Shown piece by piece: positions 8,223 through 16,792 of a stretch of 51,914 nt of DNA (position 1 is the stretch's first letter; the number at the start of each line of letters is the position of its first letter). Below the pieces are notes generated by a model. It was not told the DNA's origin. It saw only the letters and a program-made list of their open reading frames with translations, and made no database searches. Source of the stretch: Candidatus Avimonas merdigallinarum. Its GTDB lineage: Bacteria; Bacillota; Clostridia; Oscillospirales; Acutalibacteraceae. The stretch spans positions 1 through 51,914 of the forward strand of contig CAJFGS010000020.1 of assembly GCA_904377855.1 (NCBI GenBank). The letters run 5' to 3'. The position numbers and the translations under genes are program-made.

Positions 8223-9287
8223 ATGGCAGGAATCAAAAATTTTATGAAGAAGAATGGCAAATTGGTCATACCGGCGGCAATCCTCCTCGCTATCCTCCTT
8301 GCGGCAGGTATTTATTTTGCCGTTTCAGGGACGAACGATAAGGGCGGCGAAAATACGCCGGAATCTTCCCAAACCGAAGAAAAGGCGGCGGAACAGGAAG
8401 TCGAGGCGGAAGAGCTTCAGCCGCTTCAGGAAAAAAGCGTCCTCGCCGGCGTCAGCGACAGGGAAGTGGAAAAAGGCGCGGAAGGGAATCTCGAGGATCT
8501 GGTCACTGTCAACCGGGATTATGTAAAGAGCGTTTCCGTGGACGACAGCCGGGTTGACTATCATAAAGAGGGCCCATATGAGGTTTTCTACACCATTGCC
8601 TTTGACGGTGAAAAACTGCGGCAGTTTTTGAAAGAGGAAAATATCACCGTTCCCTTTGATACGGACGGCGGCACAGTCATAATCAAAACGGGCGTTACCG
8701 TGACCGTAACGGACAAGGGCGCCGCAAACGAAGAAACAGGCGCGGGCGATGCATCGACGACAAGCGGCACGGTAGGCGGCGGCAGCACGGCGGGTGAAAA
8801 TCCGGGCGGGAGCACAGGCGGCGGCCATACCAATACGACAGCCGGCGGTAATTCCGGCGGCAGCGGCGGCTCTTCCGGTTCCCAGACGGCCCACGAGCAT
8901 GTGTGGGTCACCCGCACCGAGACCGTGCAGGAACCCATAACGGTAATCGTGGATTCGAAAAAGCAGGAGTATACGCTCTATCGCTTCTACTGGTACACGA
9001 CCGGCACCTGGGAGGAGTCGCGGGACGGCAGCCGCTTTAACGAATGGTCCCGCAGCGCCGAAGGCGCGCTGTATCCGCTTTATCACCCGTACGAAAAGCC
9101 GGAAGACAACCCGCTCTTTCAGGGATATGACGGCAACGGGAATCCGACTTATACGAACGACCACACCATCATCTCCGGCCTCTTCGAGTGGGTCCCCTGC
9201 GAGCCTTATGAGGAGACGAGGATGACCACCGTGACCCGTACGGTGACCATCTGCTCGGTGTGCGGCGCAGCCAAACAAGCCCAATGA
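8223..9287 (+). CDS. membrane-anchored surface protein with HxHxW...CxxCG module
   Basis: A 354-residue exported protein of unknown function. Residues 1-13 are basic, 14-34 form one membrane helix, and 38-75 are Glu-rich. Residues about 80-165 resemble an Ig-like beta domain (DYHKEGPYEVFYTI is the typical closing strand). Residues about 170-225 are a flexible Gly/Ser/Thr linker. The last 130 residues begin with AHEHVWVTRTETV and end with CSVCGAAKQAQ. Paired His and Cys elements like this occur in surface proteins of gut Firmicutes and suggest a metal site. The gene uses more AT-rich codons than its neighbours. It has its own ribosome site (AAAAAGGAG, weakly spaced) and a strong terminator. 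Confidence 0.8.
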   Translation: MAGIKNFMKKNGKLVIPAAILLAILLAAGIYFAVSGTNDKGGENTPESSQTEEKAAEQEVEAEELQPLQEKSVLAGVSDREVEKGAEGNLEDLVTVNRDYVKSVSVDDSRVDYHKEGPYEVFYTIAFDGEKLRQFLKEENITVPFDTDGGTVIIKTGVTVTVTDKGAANEETGAGDASTTSGTVGGGSTAGENPGGSTGGGHTNTTAGGNSGGSGGSSGSQTAHEHVWVTRTETVQEPITVIVDSKKQEYTLYRFYWYTTGTWEESRDGSRFNEWSRSAEGALYPLYHPYEKPEDNPLFQGYDGNGNPTYTNDHTIISGLFEWVPCEPYEETRMTTVTRTVTICSVCGAAKQAQ

Positions 9288-9343
9288 AGGCGCAAACGCC
9301 CCGGCACGGACGCAGAAGCCCCCTCGGCATTATCACGGCATAG

Positions 9344-9387
9344 AACAGGGGATATTCCATCCATGCGATGGAATATCCCCTGTTTTG
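9344..9387 (+). terminator. terminator after the surface-protein gene
   Basis: A perfect 18-bp stem (9344-9361 with 9367-9384, loop CATGC) is followed by TTTTG. Confidence 0.9.
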
Positions 9388-9556
9388 CTGGATAATCGCG
9401 CCTTTTGGCCATGCCCTGCTTGTCAGGCGGGGGCGGCAAAGGGGCCTTTACGGAACATCCCGCTGCCGTTGCCCGGGCGGACAAAGCCGAACCGGGGCCT
9501 GCGATAAAAGCCGGCTCGCCGCCCCTGCCCTTGGCGGCAGAGACGGCGCTGCGGCC

Positions 9557-9724
9557 CTACTGCCGCCGTCTCCGGCCGAGCAGGAACCCCGCCCCCAGCA
9601 GGGCCAGGGCCGCGCCGATCCCCGCCGCCGCGCATTTCAGGACGGCCAGCGCCTCTTTGGTGCCGTACAGCAGGGTTTCCCCGTTCAGGCGGCCGAAGCC
9701 GCAGACAAAGCCGTGTTCTTTCAT
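9557..9724 (-). CDS. small single-pass membrane protein (55 aa)
   Basis: A short gene easily missed by length cut-offs. It encodes MKEHGFVCGFGRLNGETLLY, then a hydrophobic segment (about residues 26-50, AAAGIGAALALLGAGFLLG) and a basic end RRRRQ. The Gly-rich helix followed by a run of Arg is a normal stop-transfer arrangement with the C terminus inside. The ATG is preceded on the minus strand by GGAAGGAATGCTGCC. The function is unknown. Frame bias (GC-rich third positions) and the ribosome site support translation. It lies downstream of nothing obvious; ppk2 is 190 nt upstream on the same strand. Confidence 0.6.
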   Translation of the reverse strand: MKEHGFVCGFGRLNGETLLYGTKEALAVLKCAAAGIGAALALLGAGFLLGRRRRQ

Positions 9725-9731
9725 GGCAGCA

Positions 9732-9751
9732 TTCCTTCCTTCCTTCCTTCC
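9732..9751. repeat. (TTCC)5 tetranucleotide repeat
   Basis: Five exact TTCC units (GGAA on the minus strand) form the ribosome-binding region of the 55-residue membrane-protein gene. Tetranucleotide tracts of this kind can change length by slippage. Confidence 0.9.
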
Positions 9752-9917
9752 CTGCTGTTTTGCGGGGCCCGCCGTCCCGCTTTTCCGGGCGGGGGTGAGG
9801 GGCGCTTAACGCCCTTCCGCGTCCCGGCGCCCGGAAAAGCCCCGCTGGGCCCTCTGCGTATGGATTCCCGGCGGCCGGGAGAGGGCGGGCAGACGGCCCG
9901 ATCGCCCTCCCGCCGGC

Positions 9918-10790
9918 TCAGCCTTCCTCCGCCAGCTGCCGCCGGATTTCCTGCAAAGACCGCTTCTGCTCCTGGGAAACCTCCGGATACTGGGGGTTCA
10001 GCTTTTTTAGGTGATGGATGAGGATTTCCGAAATCAGCAGGCGGGCGAACCATTTTTTGTCCGAGGGGATGACGTACCACGGGGTGTTGGGGGAGGCGGT
10101 GGCGTTGATCGCCTGCTCGTAGGCGTCCATATATTCGTCCCAGTGGGCGCGCTCCGCAACGTCGGCGGCCGAGAACTTCCAGTTTTTCGTCTCGTCGTCG
10201 ATCCGCTCCAGGAAACGGTCCTTCTGCTCCTCCTTTGAGATGTGGAGGAAAAACTTCAGCACCGTAATCCCGTTTTCGGTCAGATATTCCTCGTAGTTCC
10301 GGATCTGGCGGTACCGCCGCTCCCAAAGCTTGCCGTCCAGGCAGCGGGCGGGGAGCTTCTGGGAAAAGGGGAGGTTATGCACCTTCCCCACCAGCACCTC
10401 CTCGTAGTAGGAGCGGTTGAAGATGCCGATTTCCCCCCGGCCGGGGAGGGCCTTGTGCACCCGCCAGAGGTAATCGTGGTCCAGTTCCTCCGCCGAGGGC
10501 TGCTTGAAGGAGGCCACCCTGACCCCCTGGGGGTTCAGCCCGCTCATGACGTGCTTGACGGCCCCGTCCTTCCCGGCGGAATCCATCGCCTGGAAGATGA
10601 TGAGCAGGGCCTCCTTGTCCTGGGCGTAGAAGCGGTCCTGCCATTCCGCCATTTTGCGGACGTTTTCGGCAAGGCGGGCTTTGGCCTGCTGCTTGTCGCC
10701 AAAGCCGTTTGTGTCGGCCGGGTCGAAATCCCGGACATGGAAACTCCCTTTTTTGGTGAACCGGTAATCGCGGATATCCAGCGAGGGCAT
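9918..10790 (-). CDS. polyphosphate kinase 2 family phosphotransferase
   Basis: Transfers phosphate between polyphosphate and nucleotides (direction and nucleotide not readable). The 290-residue protein has the PPK2 P-loop FQAMDSAGKDGAVKHVM (about residues 60-76), the FNRSYYEEVLV Walker-B-like motif and the lid ISKEEQKDRFLERIDDETKNWK. It is a one-domain PPK2 of the usual length. The start at 10790 follows AAAAAGGAGTGAACGCC. hflX ends only 29 nt upstream, so the two may be co-transcribed; a link between a stress-type ribosome GTPase and polyphosphate metabolism would be reasonable but is inferred. Confidence 0.93.
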   Translation of the reverse strand: MPSLDIRDYRFTKKGSFHVRDFDPADTNGFGDKQQAKARLAENVRKMAEWQDRFYAQDKEALLIIFQAMDSAGKDGAVKHVMSGLNPQGVRVASFKQPSAEELDHDYLWRVHKALPGRGEIGIFNRSYYEEVLVGKVHNLPFSQKLPARCLDGKLWERRYRQIRNYEEYLTENGITVLKFFLHISKEEQKDRFLERIDDETKNWKFSAADVAERAHWDEYMDAYEQAINATASPNTPWYVIPSDKKWFARLLISEILIHHLKKLNPQYPEVSQEQKRSLQEIRRQLAEEG

Positions 10791-10819
10791 GGCGTTCACT
10801 CCTTTTTCAATCGTCGGAA

Positions 10820-12127
10820 TCAGCTTTCGGGCGGGCCGGGACGGCGGCCTTCCTCCCCCGGCTTTTCGTCGGGGAGGAGGTAGGGCTCCGCCTCCTTCAA
10901 AAGGCGGAGGCCTACCGTCACGGTCATGCGGACGCCGTCCGGCGTATATTCCTCCTGCTCCACCGCCCCTTCCCGCCGGCACCGCTCGGCCAGCGCGCCC
11001 TCGGCGTAGGGGAGGAGCAGGCGGACCCGCCGCCGGTCGGGAGGCAGGGCCGCCGCCACCGCTTCCAGCAGGGCGGGAAGCCCCTCGCCGGTCAGGGCGC
11101 TCAGCCGCACCGCGTTCCGCCCGGCCTCCGGCAGGAGGACGTCCCCCGCCCTGTCGCATTTGTTGAGCACGGGGATCACCGGCCGGTCCCCCCGGCCGAG
11201 GCTGTCCAGCAGCGAGCGGGTGACCTCCAGATGCTCGGCCGCGTCGGGGCTGGACAGGTCGCAGACGTTGAGGATGACGTCGGCTTCGGCCGCTTCCTCC
11301 AGGGTGGAGCGGAAGGCGTCCACCAGGTGGTGGGGGAGCCGGCGGACAAACCCGACGGTGTCGATCAAAAGCACCTGCCGCCCGTCCGGGAGGCGGAGCG
11401 CCCTGGCGGTGGGATCCAGGGTGGCGAACAGCCTGTCTTCCGCCAGCACCCCCGCATCGGTCAGGGCGTTCATCAGGGTGGATTTCCCGGCGTTGGTATA
11501 GCCCACCAGGGCGACGGTGCGCACGCCGTCCTTTTCCCGGCGGGAACGCCGCTGCCGCCGCTGCTGTTCCACCTCCCGGAGCTGCCGCCTCAGGGAATCG
11601 ATCCGGCGGCGGATATGGCGGCGGTCGGTTTCCAGCTTGGTTTCGCCGGGGCCGCGGGTGCCGATCCCGCCCCCCAGCCGGGACAGCGCGGTCCCCTGGC
11701 CGGCCAGGCGGGGGAGCAGGTACTGCAGCTGCGCCAGTTCCACCTGGAGGCGCCCTTCCGCCGAACGGGCCCGCCCGGCGAAGATGTCGAGAATCAGGGT
11801 GGTGCGGTCGACCACCCGCCGGCCGGTGGCGTCCTCCAGATTGCGCAGCTGGGTGGCGGTCAGTTCCCGATCGAAAAGGATGAGGGAGACGTCGTGGTTA
11901 TCGCACAGGGCGGTGATTTCCTCCAGCCGGCCGCTGCCAATGCAGGTGGCCTTGTCCGGCGATTCCCGCTTCTGCACCACCCGGGCGAGGACCTCCGCCC
12001 CGGCGGTGCGGGCCAGTTCCTCCAGCTCGTCCAGGGAAGCCTGGGCGTCGAATTCGCCGGTGTCGACCGAGACGAGCAGGGCGGTCTCCCGTTCCTGCGG
12101 CGCGGTTTCTATCGCTTCATGTTCCAA
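10820..12127 (-). CDS. hflX: GTPase HflX
   Basis: A ribosome-associated GTPase that splits stalled or stressed 70S ribosomes. The N-terminal HflX domain includes the GGIGTRGPGETKLETDRR motif; the G domain carries G1 GYTNAGKST, G3 DTVGFV and G4 NKCD. A TTG start at 12127 is proposed because AGAGGA lies 6 nt upstream and gives a 435-residue protein close to the family length. The frame stays open upstream to 12403, but the extra residues are Arg/Pro-rich and unlike HflX. The C-terminal tail (EKPGEEGRRPGPPES) is disordered. It is upstream of ppk2 on the same strand. Confidence 0.93.
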   Translation of the reverse strand: MEHEAIETAPQERETALLVSVDTGEFDAQASLDELEELARTAGAEVLARVVQKRESPDKATCIGSGRLEEITALCDNHDVSLILFDRELTATQLRNLEDATGRRVVDRTTLILDIFAGRARSAEGRLQVELAQLQYLLPRLAGQGTALSRLGGGIGTRGPGETKLETDRRHIRRRIDSLRRQLREVEQQRRQRRSRREKDGVRTVALVGYTNAGKSTLMNALTDAGVLAEDRLFATLDPTARALRLPDGRQVLLIDTVGFVRRLPHHLVDAFRSTLEEAAEADVILNVCDLSSPDAAEHLEVTRSLLDSLGRGDRPVIPVLNKCDRAGDVLLPEAGRNAVRLSALTGEGLPALLEAVAAALPPDRRRVRLLLPYAEGALAERCRREGAVEQEEYTPDGVRMTVTVGLRLLKEAEPYLLPDEKPGEEGRRPGPPES

Positions 12128-12510
12128 ATCGATTCCTCTTTCCCGCGGCGTCCCCCCGGCGTCCCTGCCGGAGGAGGAGCCCTGCGGCATTGTGCGGGCG
12201 GCGCCCCGCCTTTTTGCAGGGGCGGTTTCCGCTTTAGTGTGATCCGTCCGGCGCGGGTTATGCACCGGCCCCGCCGCCTCTCCCGCGGCCTCTTCCCGGA
12301 GGGGCCCCGGCGCGGCGGGAGCCCGCCTCCCCCGGACGGCCCGGGGAAGGCGGGAAAACCGGGCCCTTTTCCGAAGGAAGGGCCCGCCTTGCGGATTCTG
12401 CATTTATTATAATCGGTTGGTTGTGCATTGTCCATAGATTCCCTCCGGAGCCGGTTGGAAAAATTCGTGACGGAAAAGTGGGAAAACCCGCCCTTTTTGT
12501 CGGGTGTTTG

Positions 12511-12519
12511 TGGTACAAT
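12511..12519 (+). promoter_or_regulatory. prs promoter (extended -10)
   Basis: TGGTACAAT is an extended -10 element about 100 nt before prs. The -35 region is poor (CCCTTT at 17 nt). Confidence 0.5.
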
Positions 12520-12623
12520 TTATTTAACAGAATATTAATAAACCGCGGATTGGCGCATCTGCCGGTCCGCCGCGGCGGTTTGGCTGGAAAGCAGCGGCCG
12601 AAAAAGAGAAGGAGAAGTTGAAA

Positions 12624-13778
12624 TTGTCTCAGATGAATTCCGGTGAGATCATTTTTAACCAGGAAGACCGTGTGGCGCCGCTGAGCATTATTGCGCTGCA
12701 GAGCGCGAGCGAGCTCGGCGAAAAGATCAACGCGTATTTGACCGACTGGGCCTCCCACTCCAACCGCCCGCAGGACACCTTCCTGGTTGGATCGGAATGC
12801 CCCCGCTTTTCCTCCGGCGACGGCAAGGGGCTGATAAAATCCAGCATCCGGGGGGACGACCTGTTTATCCTGGTGGATGTGGGGAATTACAGCTGCACCT
12901 ACAAAATGTTCGGGCGGGAAAACAACATGTCCCCCGACGATCATTACCAGGACCTCAAGCGGGTGATCCAGGCCGCGAGCGGCAAGGCTTACCGGATCAA
13001 CGTGATCATGCCCACCCTCTACGGCGGACGGCAGCACCGCCGCAGTTACCGGGAATCGCTGGACTGCGCCGTCGCGCTGCAGGAGCTGCAGCATATGGGG
13101 GTGTCCAACATCATCACCTTCGACGCGCACGATCCCCGCGTCCAGAACGCGATCCCGCTCATGGGCTTTGACAACGTCATCCCCTCCTACCAGGTGCTCA
13201 AGGCCCTGTTCCGCAACGTGCCCGACCTCCTGCCCGATCGGGATCACCTCATGGTGGTCAGCCCGGACGAAGGCGCCATGAACCGCAATATGTACTACGC
13301 GTCGGTGCTGGGCATCGACCTGGGCATGTTCTACAAGCGGCGGGACTATTCCACCATCGTGAACGGCCGCAACCCGATTGTCGCCCACGAATACCTCGGC
13401 AATTCGGTAGAGGGGAAGGATATCTTCATTGCGGACGATATCATCTCCTCCGGCGAATCGATGCTGGACATCGCGTACGAACTGAAAAAGCGGAAAGCAA
13501 ACCGGATCTTCGCCTACGCCACCTACGCCCTGTTCACCAACGGCCTGCAGGCGTTTGACAAGGCCCACCGCGACGGGGTGCTGAGCGGCGTGCTGGGCAC
13601 CAACCTGACCTACCGCACCGAAGCGCTCAAAAGCCGCGAATGGTTCTATGAGGTGGACGTCTCCAAATACATCGCCTATTTCATCGCCGCGCTCAACCAC
13701 GACGTGTCGGTCAGCCTGATTATCGACCCGCACGAGAAGATCCAGAACCTGCTGAAGGAACGCTGCGGCGGGAAGTAA
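12624..13778 (+). CDS. prs: ribose-phosphate pyrophosphokinase (PRPP synthetase)
   Basis: Makes PRPP from ribose-5-phosphate and ATP. The protein of about 384 residues is longer and more divergent than classical 315-residue Prs. It keeps the FDAHDPRVQNAIP motif and the PRPP loop DIFIADDIISSGESM (near residue 272). No canonical ATG sits at a good distance: TTG at 12624 is 9 nt after GGAG and is preferred, TTG at 12618 is only 3 nt after it, and ATG at 12633 is 18 nt away. nadA follows after 27 nt. PRPP is the co-substrate of NadC further down the same run of genes, so prs is probably the first gene of the NAD operon. Divergent Prs of this type is known in Clostridia. Confidence 0.9.
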   Translation: MSQMNSGEIIFNQEDRVAPLSIIALQSASELGEKINAYLTDWASHSNRPQDTFLVGSECPRFSSGDGKGLIKSSIRGDDLFILVDVGNYSCTYKMFGRENNMSPDDHYQDLKRVIQAASGKAYRINVIMPTLYGGRQHRRSYRESLDCAVALQELQHMGVSNIITFDAHDPRVQNAIPLMGFDNVIPSYQVLKALFRNVPDLLPDRDHLMVVSPDEGAMNRNMYYASVLGIDLGMFYKRRDYSTIVNGRNPIVAHEYLGNSVEGKDIFIADDIISSGESMLDIAYELKKRKANRIFAYATYALFTNGLQAFDKAHRDGVLSGVLGTNLTYRTEALKSREWFYEVDVSKYIAYFIAALNHDVSVSLIIDPHEKIQNLLKERCGGK

Positions 13779-13805
13779 GCGCCGGCATAAAGGAGGGATT
13801 CGCCC

Positions 13806-14711
13806 ATGGATACCGCCGGGTATATCGCCCGCCTCAAGCGGGAGCAGAACGCGGTGATCGCGGCCCATACCTACCAGTCCCCCGCCGTGCAGGCCGCCGC
13901 CGATATCGTGGGGGACAGCTTCGCGCTGGCCAAGAAGGCGGCGGAGACCGCCGCCGGCACCGTGTATATGTGCGGGGTCCGCTTTATGGCGGAAGGGATC
14001 AAGGTCCTCTGCCCGGAAAAGCGGGTGGTGCTGGTCGAGCCGGATGCGGACTGCCCGATGGCCCGCCAGATTTCCCCGCAGCGGGTGGAGGCGTTCCGCG
14101 CCGCCAACCCGGACGTGGCGATCGTCGCCTATATCAACACCACCACCGAATTGAAGGCGGTCGCGGACGTGTGCGTGACCTCTTCGTCGGCGGTCAAGAT
14201 TGTGCGCGCCCTGCCGAATAAGCGGGTGCTCTTTATTCCGGATCAGCATCTGGGGAGCTATGTGCGCTCCCAGGTGCCGGAGAAGGAGATTATCACCTGG
14301 GACGGGTACTGCCCCGTGCACAGGGAAATCACGGCGGAGGATGTGCGCGCCGCCAAAGCGGCCCATCCCGGCGCGGTGGTCGCCATCCATCCCGAATGCC
14401 CCGCCGAAGCGGTCGCCCTGGCCGACATGGCGGGCTCCACCGCCGCGATTATCGAATACATCCTCTCCACCGACCGGGAGGTTATCGTGGGGACGGAGCG
14501 GGGGGTGGTCGACCGGCTTTCCCTGGATTATCCCGGCCGGCTGCACCAGCTCTGCCCCGAGAAGCTGACCTGCCCGGACATGAAGCTGACCACGCTGGAA
14601 AGCGTCGCGGCCGCCATGGAAGGGGCCGGCGGGGAGGAAATCGTGCTGGACGCCGCCCTCGCGGACGCGGCCCGCGCCAGCCTGACGAATATGATCCGCC
14701 TGGGGGGCTGA
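13806..14711 (+). CDS. nadA: quinolinate synthase A
   Basis: Condenses iminoaspartate with dihydroxyacetone phosphate to quinolinate, using a [4Fe-4S] cluster. The three cluster cysteines expected in the family are visible in VEPDADCPMARQI, WDGYCPVHREI and EKLTCPDMKL. Other marks are IAAHTYQSPAVQ and the SSSAVKIV segment. At 301 residues it has normal length. AAAGGAGGG stands 8 nt before the ATG. It starts 27 nt after prs. nadB and nadC follow, separated by two GNAT genes. Confidence 0.96.
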   Translation: MDTAGYIARLKREQNAVIAAHTYQSPAVQAAADIVGDSFALAKKAAETAAGTVYMCGVRFMAEGIKVLCPEKRVVLVEPDADCPMARQISPQRVEAFRAANPDVAIVAYINTTTELKAVADVCVTSSSAVKIVRALPNKRVLFIPDQHLGSYVRSQVPEKEIITWDGYCPVHREITAEDVRAAKAAHPGAVVAIHPECPAEAVALADMAGSTAAIIEYILSTDREVIVGTERGVVDRLSLDYPGRLHQLCPEKLTCPDMKLTTLESVAAAMEGAGGEEIVLDAALADAARASLTNMIRLGG

Positions 14712-14716
14712 CGGCT

Positions 14717-15158
14717 GTGGTGAGAAAAGCCCGCCGGGAGGATTTGCCCGCCCTGCTGCGGCTGTACGCCCAGTTTCACCCCGGCACCCCGGCGCAGGAG
14801 CCCGGGGAATGCGCGGCGCTGTGAGAGACGGTCCGGGCTTCCCCAGGCTGCTCCGTCCTGGTGGCGGAAGACGGCGGCGAGCCGGTCTCCACCTGCACGG
14901 TGGCGGTGGCGGTGATTCCCAACCTGACCCACGGCGGAAAGCCCTATGCCCTGGTGAAAAACGTCGTGACCGGCGCGGCGCACCGCGGGCGGGGATTGGC
15001 ATCCGCCTGCCTGGGGGGAAGCGGATGCTCTCGCCCGGGCCGCCGGATGCTGTAAAATCATGCTGACGACCGGTTCCCGGGAAGAGAAAACGCTCCGCTT
15101 TTATGAGCGGGCGGGGTATAACCGGGGGATAAAAACCGGTTTTGTCCGCTGGCTGTAA
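14717..15158 (+). pseudogene. GNAT acetyltransferase, disrupted
   Basis: Begins with GTG 5 nt after nadA (MVRKARREDLPALLRLYAQ). Two lesions break it. A TGA at 14822-14824 stands where GNAT relatives have Trp (AAL-stop-ETV). A G6 run at 15013-15018 shifts the frame; with five G it would read ACLGEADALARAAGCCKIML. After the shift the motifs TTGSREEKTLRFYERAGYN continue to a stop at 15156. The acetyl-CoA loop is visible as HRGRGLASA. Two independent lesions make true gene decay more likely than sequencing error, although the G-run alone could be an artefact. Confidence 0.88.
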
Positions 15159-15213
15159 GCCGCCGGACGATTCTCCGGGCGGGGGGCGCCCGCTGGAAAA
15201 GAGGTTCTCGACA

Positions 15214-16716
15214 ATGAAAAACGAATACGACGTACTGATTGCGGGCAGCGGCGTGGCCGGCCTGTATGCGGCGCTCAATTTCGCGCCCGACGTGCGGGTG
15301 CTGGTGCTTTCCAAGCGGGAGCTGACCCTGTGCAACAGCTTCCTGGCGCAGGGGGGCGTGGCCGCCGTGGTGGACAAGACCAACGACGATTACCGGCTCC
15401 ATATTGCGGACACCCTGATAGCGGGCGGGTACAAAAACGATCTGCGCTCCCTGGAAATCCTGGTGAACGAAGGGCCGGAGGACGTCCTCCGCCTGGTGAA
15501 GGAGATGGGGGTGGACTTCGACCGGGACGACCAGCAGCACATCTCGATGACGCTGGAGGGTGGGCATTCCCGCCGCCGGATCCTGCACCACAAGGATTCC
15601 ACCGGGCGGGAGATTACCGAGAAGCTGCTCGCCGCCGCGCAGCAGAAGCCGAATATTGATTTCCTTCAAAATACCCAGCTTGCCTCCCTCACCCCGGCGG
15701 GCGGCGGCTTCTGGGCGGGGCTGCTGGAAAACGGCGAATACCGCGCCCTTTCCTGCTCCTACTGCATCCTGTGCACCGGCGGGATCGGGCGGGTGTATCC
15801 CTACACCACCAATTCCGCGATTGCGACGGGGGACGGCATCACCCTGGCGCATGAGCTGGGGGCGCGGATCAAAAACCTGCGGCTGGTCCAGTTCCACCCC
15901 ACCGCGTTCGCCGCGGCCCAGGGGCGGGAACGGTTCCTTATCTCCGAAGCGGTGCGGGGGGAAGGGGCCATGCTCCTCAATACGCACGGCGAGCGGTTTA
16001 TGTCCCGGTACGACGAGCGGGGGGAACTCGCCCCCCGCGACGTGGTCTCCCGCAGCATCATGCTCGAGGCGGCGCGCACCGGCAGCGAGGATTTTTACCT
16101 GGATATCACCTTCCGCGGGGAAAAGTTCATCAAGGACCGCTTCCCGATGATTTACGAGCGCTGCCTGGAGGAAGGGGTGGACATCACCCGGGAACGGATC
16201 CCGGTCTTCCCCTGCCAGCATTACCTCATGGGCGGCATCGATGTGAACGTGTACGGCGACACCACGGTGGACCGGCTGTACGCCGCGGGCGAATGCTCCC
16301 ACACCGGGGTGCATGGGCTCAACCGGCTGGCGAGCAACTCCCTGCTGGAGGCGCTGGTTTTTGCCCGCCGCTGCACCTACGACATCAGCCGCCGGATGCG
16401 GCATGAGGAAAGCGGCGTGGAAACGCCCTCCCCGGCGGCGCCGGCGGGCGGGCGGGCGCTCGATCCCGGCCACCGCACCCGGATCCGGGCGATTATGCAG
16501 AAAGCGTGGTTCGTCATCCCGGACTATGACGCGGTGCAGTTCGGGCTGCGGGAAGCAGCCGCCATCCTGGAGGAACTGAAGACCGGCGGCTATGCCCTGA
16601 CAACCGATTATATCGAGGCGAAGAGCCTGGCGACCGTCTGCACGATTATTTTGAGCGAAGTGGTGCGGGAGGTCATCGAGAAACAGGACGACAACAAAAC
16701 CTCCGCCACCTATTGA
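15214..16716 (+). CDS. nadB: L-aspartate oxidase
   Basis: Flavoprotein that oxidises aspartate to iminoaspartate for NadA; in anaerobes fumarate is the likely electron acceptor. The 500-residue protein has the FAD fold AGSGVAGLYAALN at the N terminus, the succinate-dehydrogenase/NadB core QFHPTAF, RGEGAMLLN, the HYLMGGI segment and the YAAGECSHTGVHGLNRLASNS FAD site. The C-terminal helical domain is complete. The start at 15214 is taken from AGAGGTTCTCGACA and the conserved beginning MKNEYDVLIAGSG. It belongs to the prs-nad run. Confidence 0.96.
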   Translation: MKNEYDVLIAGSGVAGLYAALNFAPDVRVLVLSKRELTLCNSFLAQGGVAAVVDKTNDDYRLHIADTLIAGGYKNDLRSLEILVNEGPEDVLRLVKEMGVDFDRDDQQHISMTLEGGHSRRRILHHKDSTGREITEKLLAAAQQKPNIDFLQNTQLASLTPAGGGFWAGLLENGEYRALSCSYCILCTGGIGRVYPYTTNSAIATGDGITLAHELGARIKNLRLVQFHPTAFAAAQGRERFLISEAVRGEGAMLLNTHGERFMSRYDERGELAPRDVVSRSIMLEAARTGSEDFYLDITFRGEKFIKDRFPMIYERCLEEGVDITRERIPVFPCQHYLMGGIDVNVYGDTTVDRLYAAGECSHTGVHGLNRLASNSLLEALVFARRCTYDISRRMRHEESGVETPSPAAPAGGRALDPGHRTRIRAIMQKAWFVIPDYDAVQFGLREAAAILEELKTGGYALTTDYIEAKSLATVCTIILSEVVREVIEKQDDNKTSATY

Positions 16717-16792
16717 GGCGGACGGCTACGGCTACCTTGGGCTACCATTCTTGACGTGGAACAGGCCGAGGGGAACCTGCCTGGGAGTGATT

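Noticed and set aside
12151-12190. ATG start of hflX at 12190
   Set aside because: No ribosome site upstream and the added residues (MPQGSSSGRD) are not HflX-like; TTG at 12127 has a well spaced AGAGGA.
14822-14824. TGA in the GNAT gene as recoded Trp or selenocysteine
   Set aside because: All other genes use TGA as stop, no SECIS-like hairpin follows directly, and the gene has a second frameshift; decay is simpler.
12258-15383. 1041-codon open frame on the minus strand
   Set aside because: It is antisense to prs, nadA and the GNAT remnant; its composition (His/Gly/Arg/Val-rich) is that of a mirrored GC-rich gene and it has no ribosome site.
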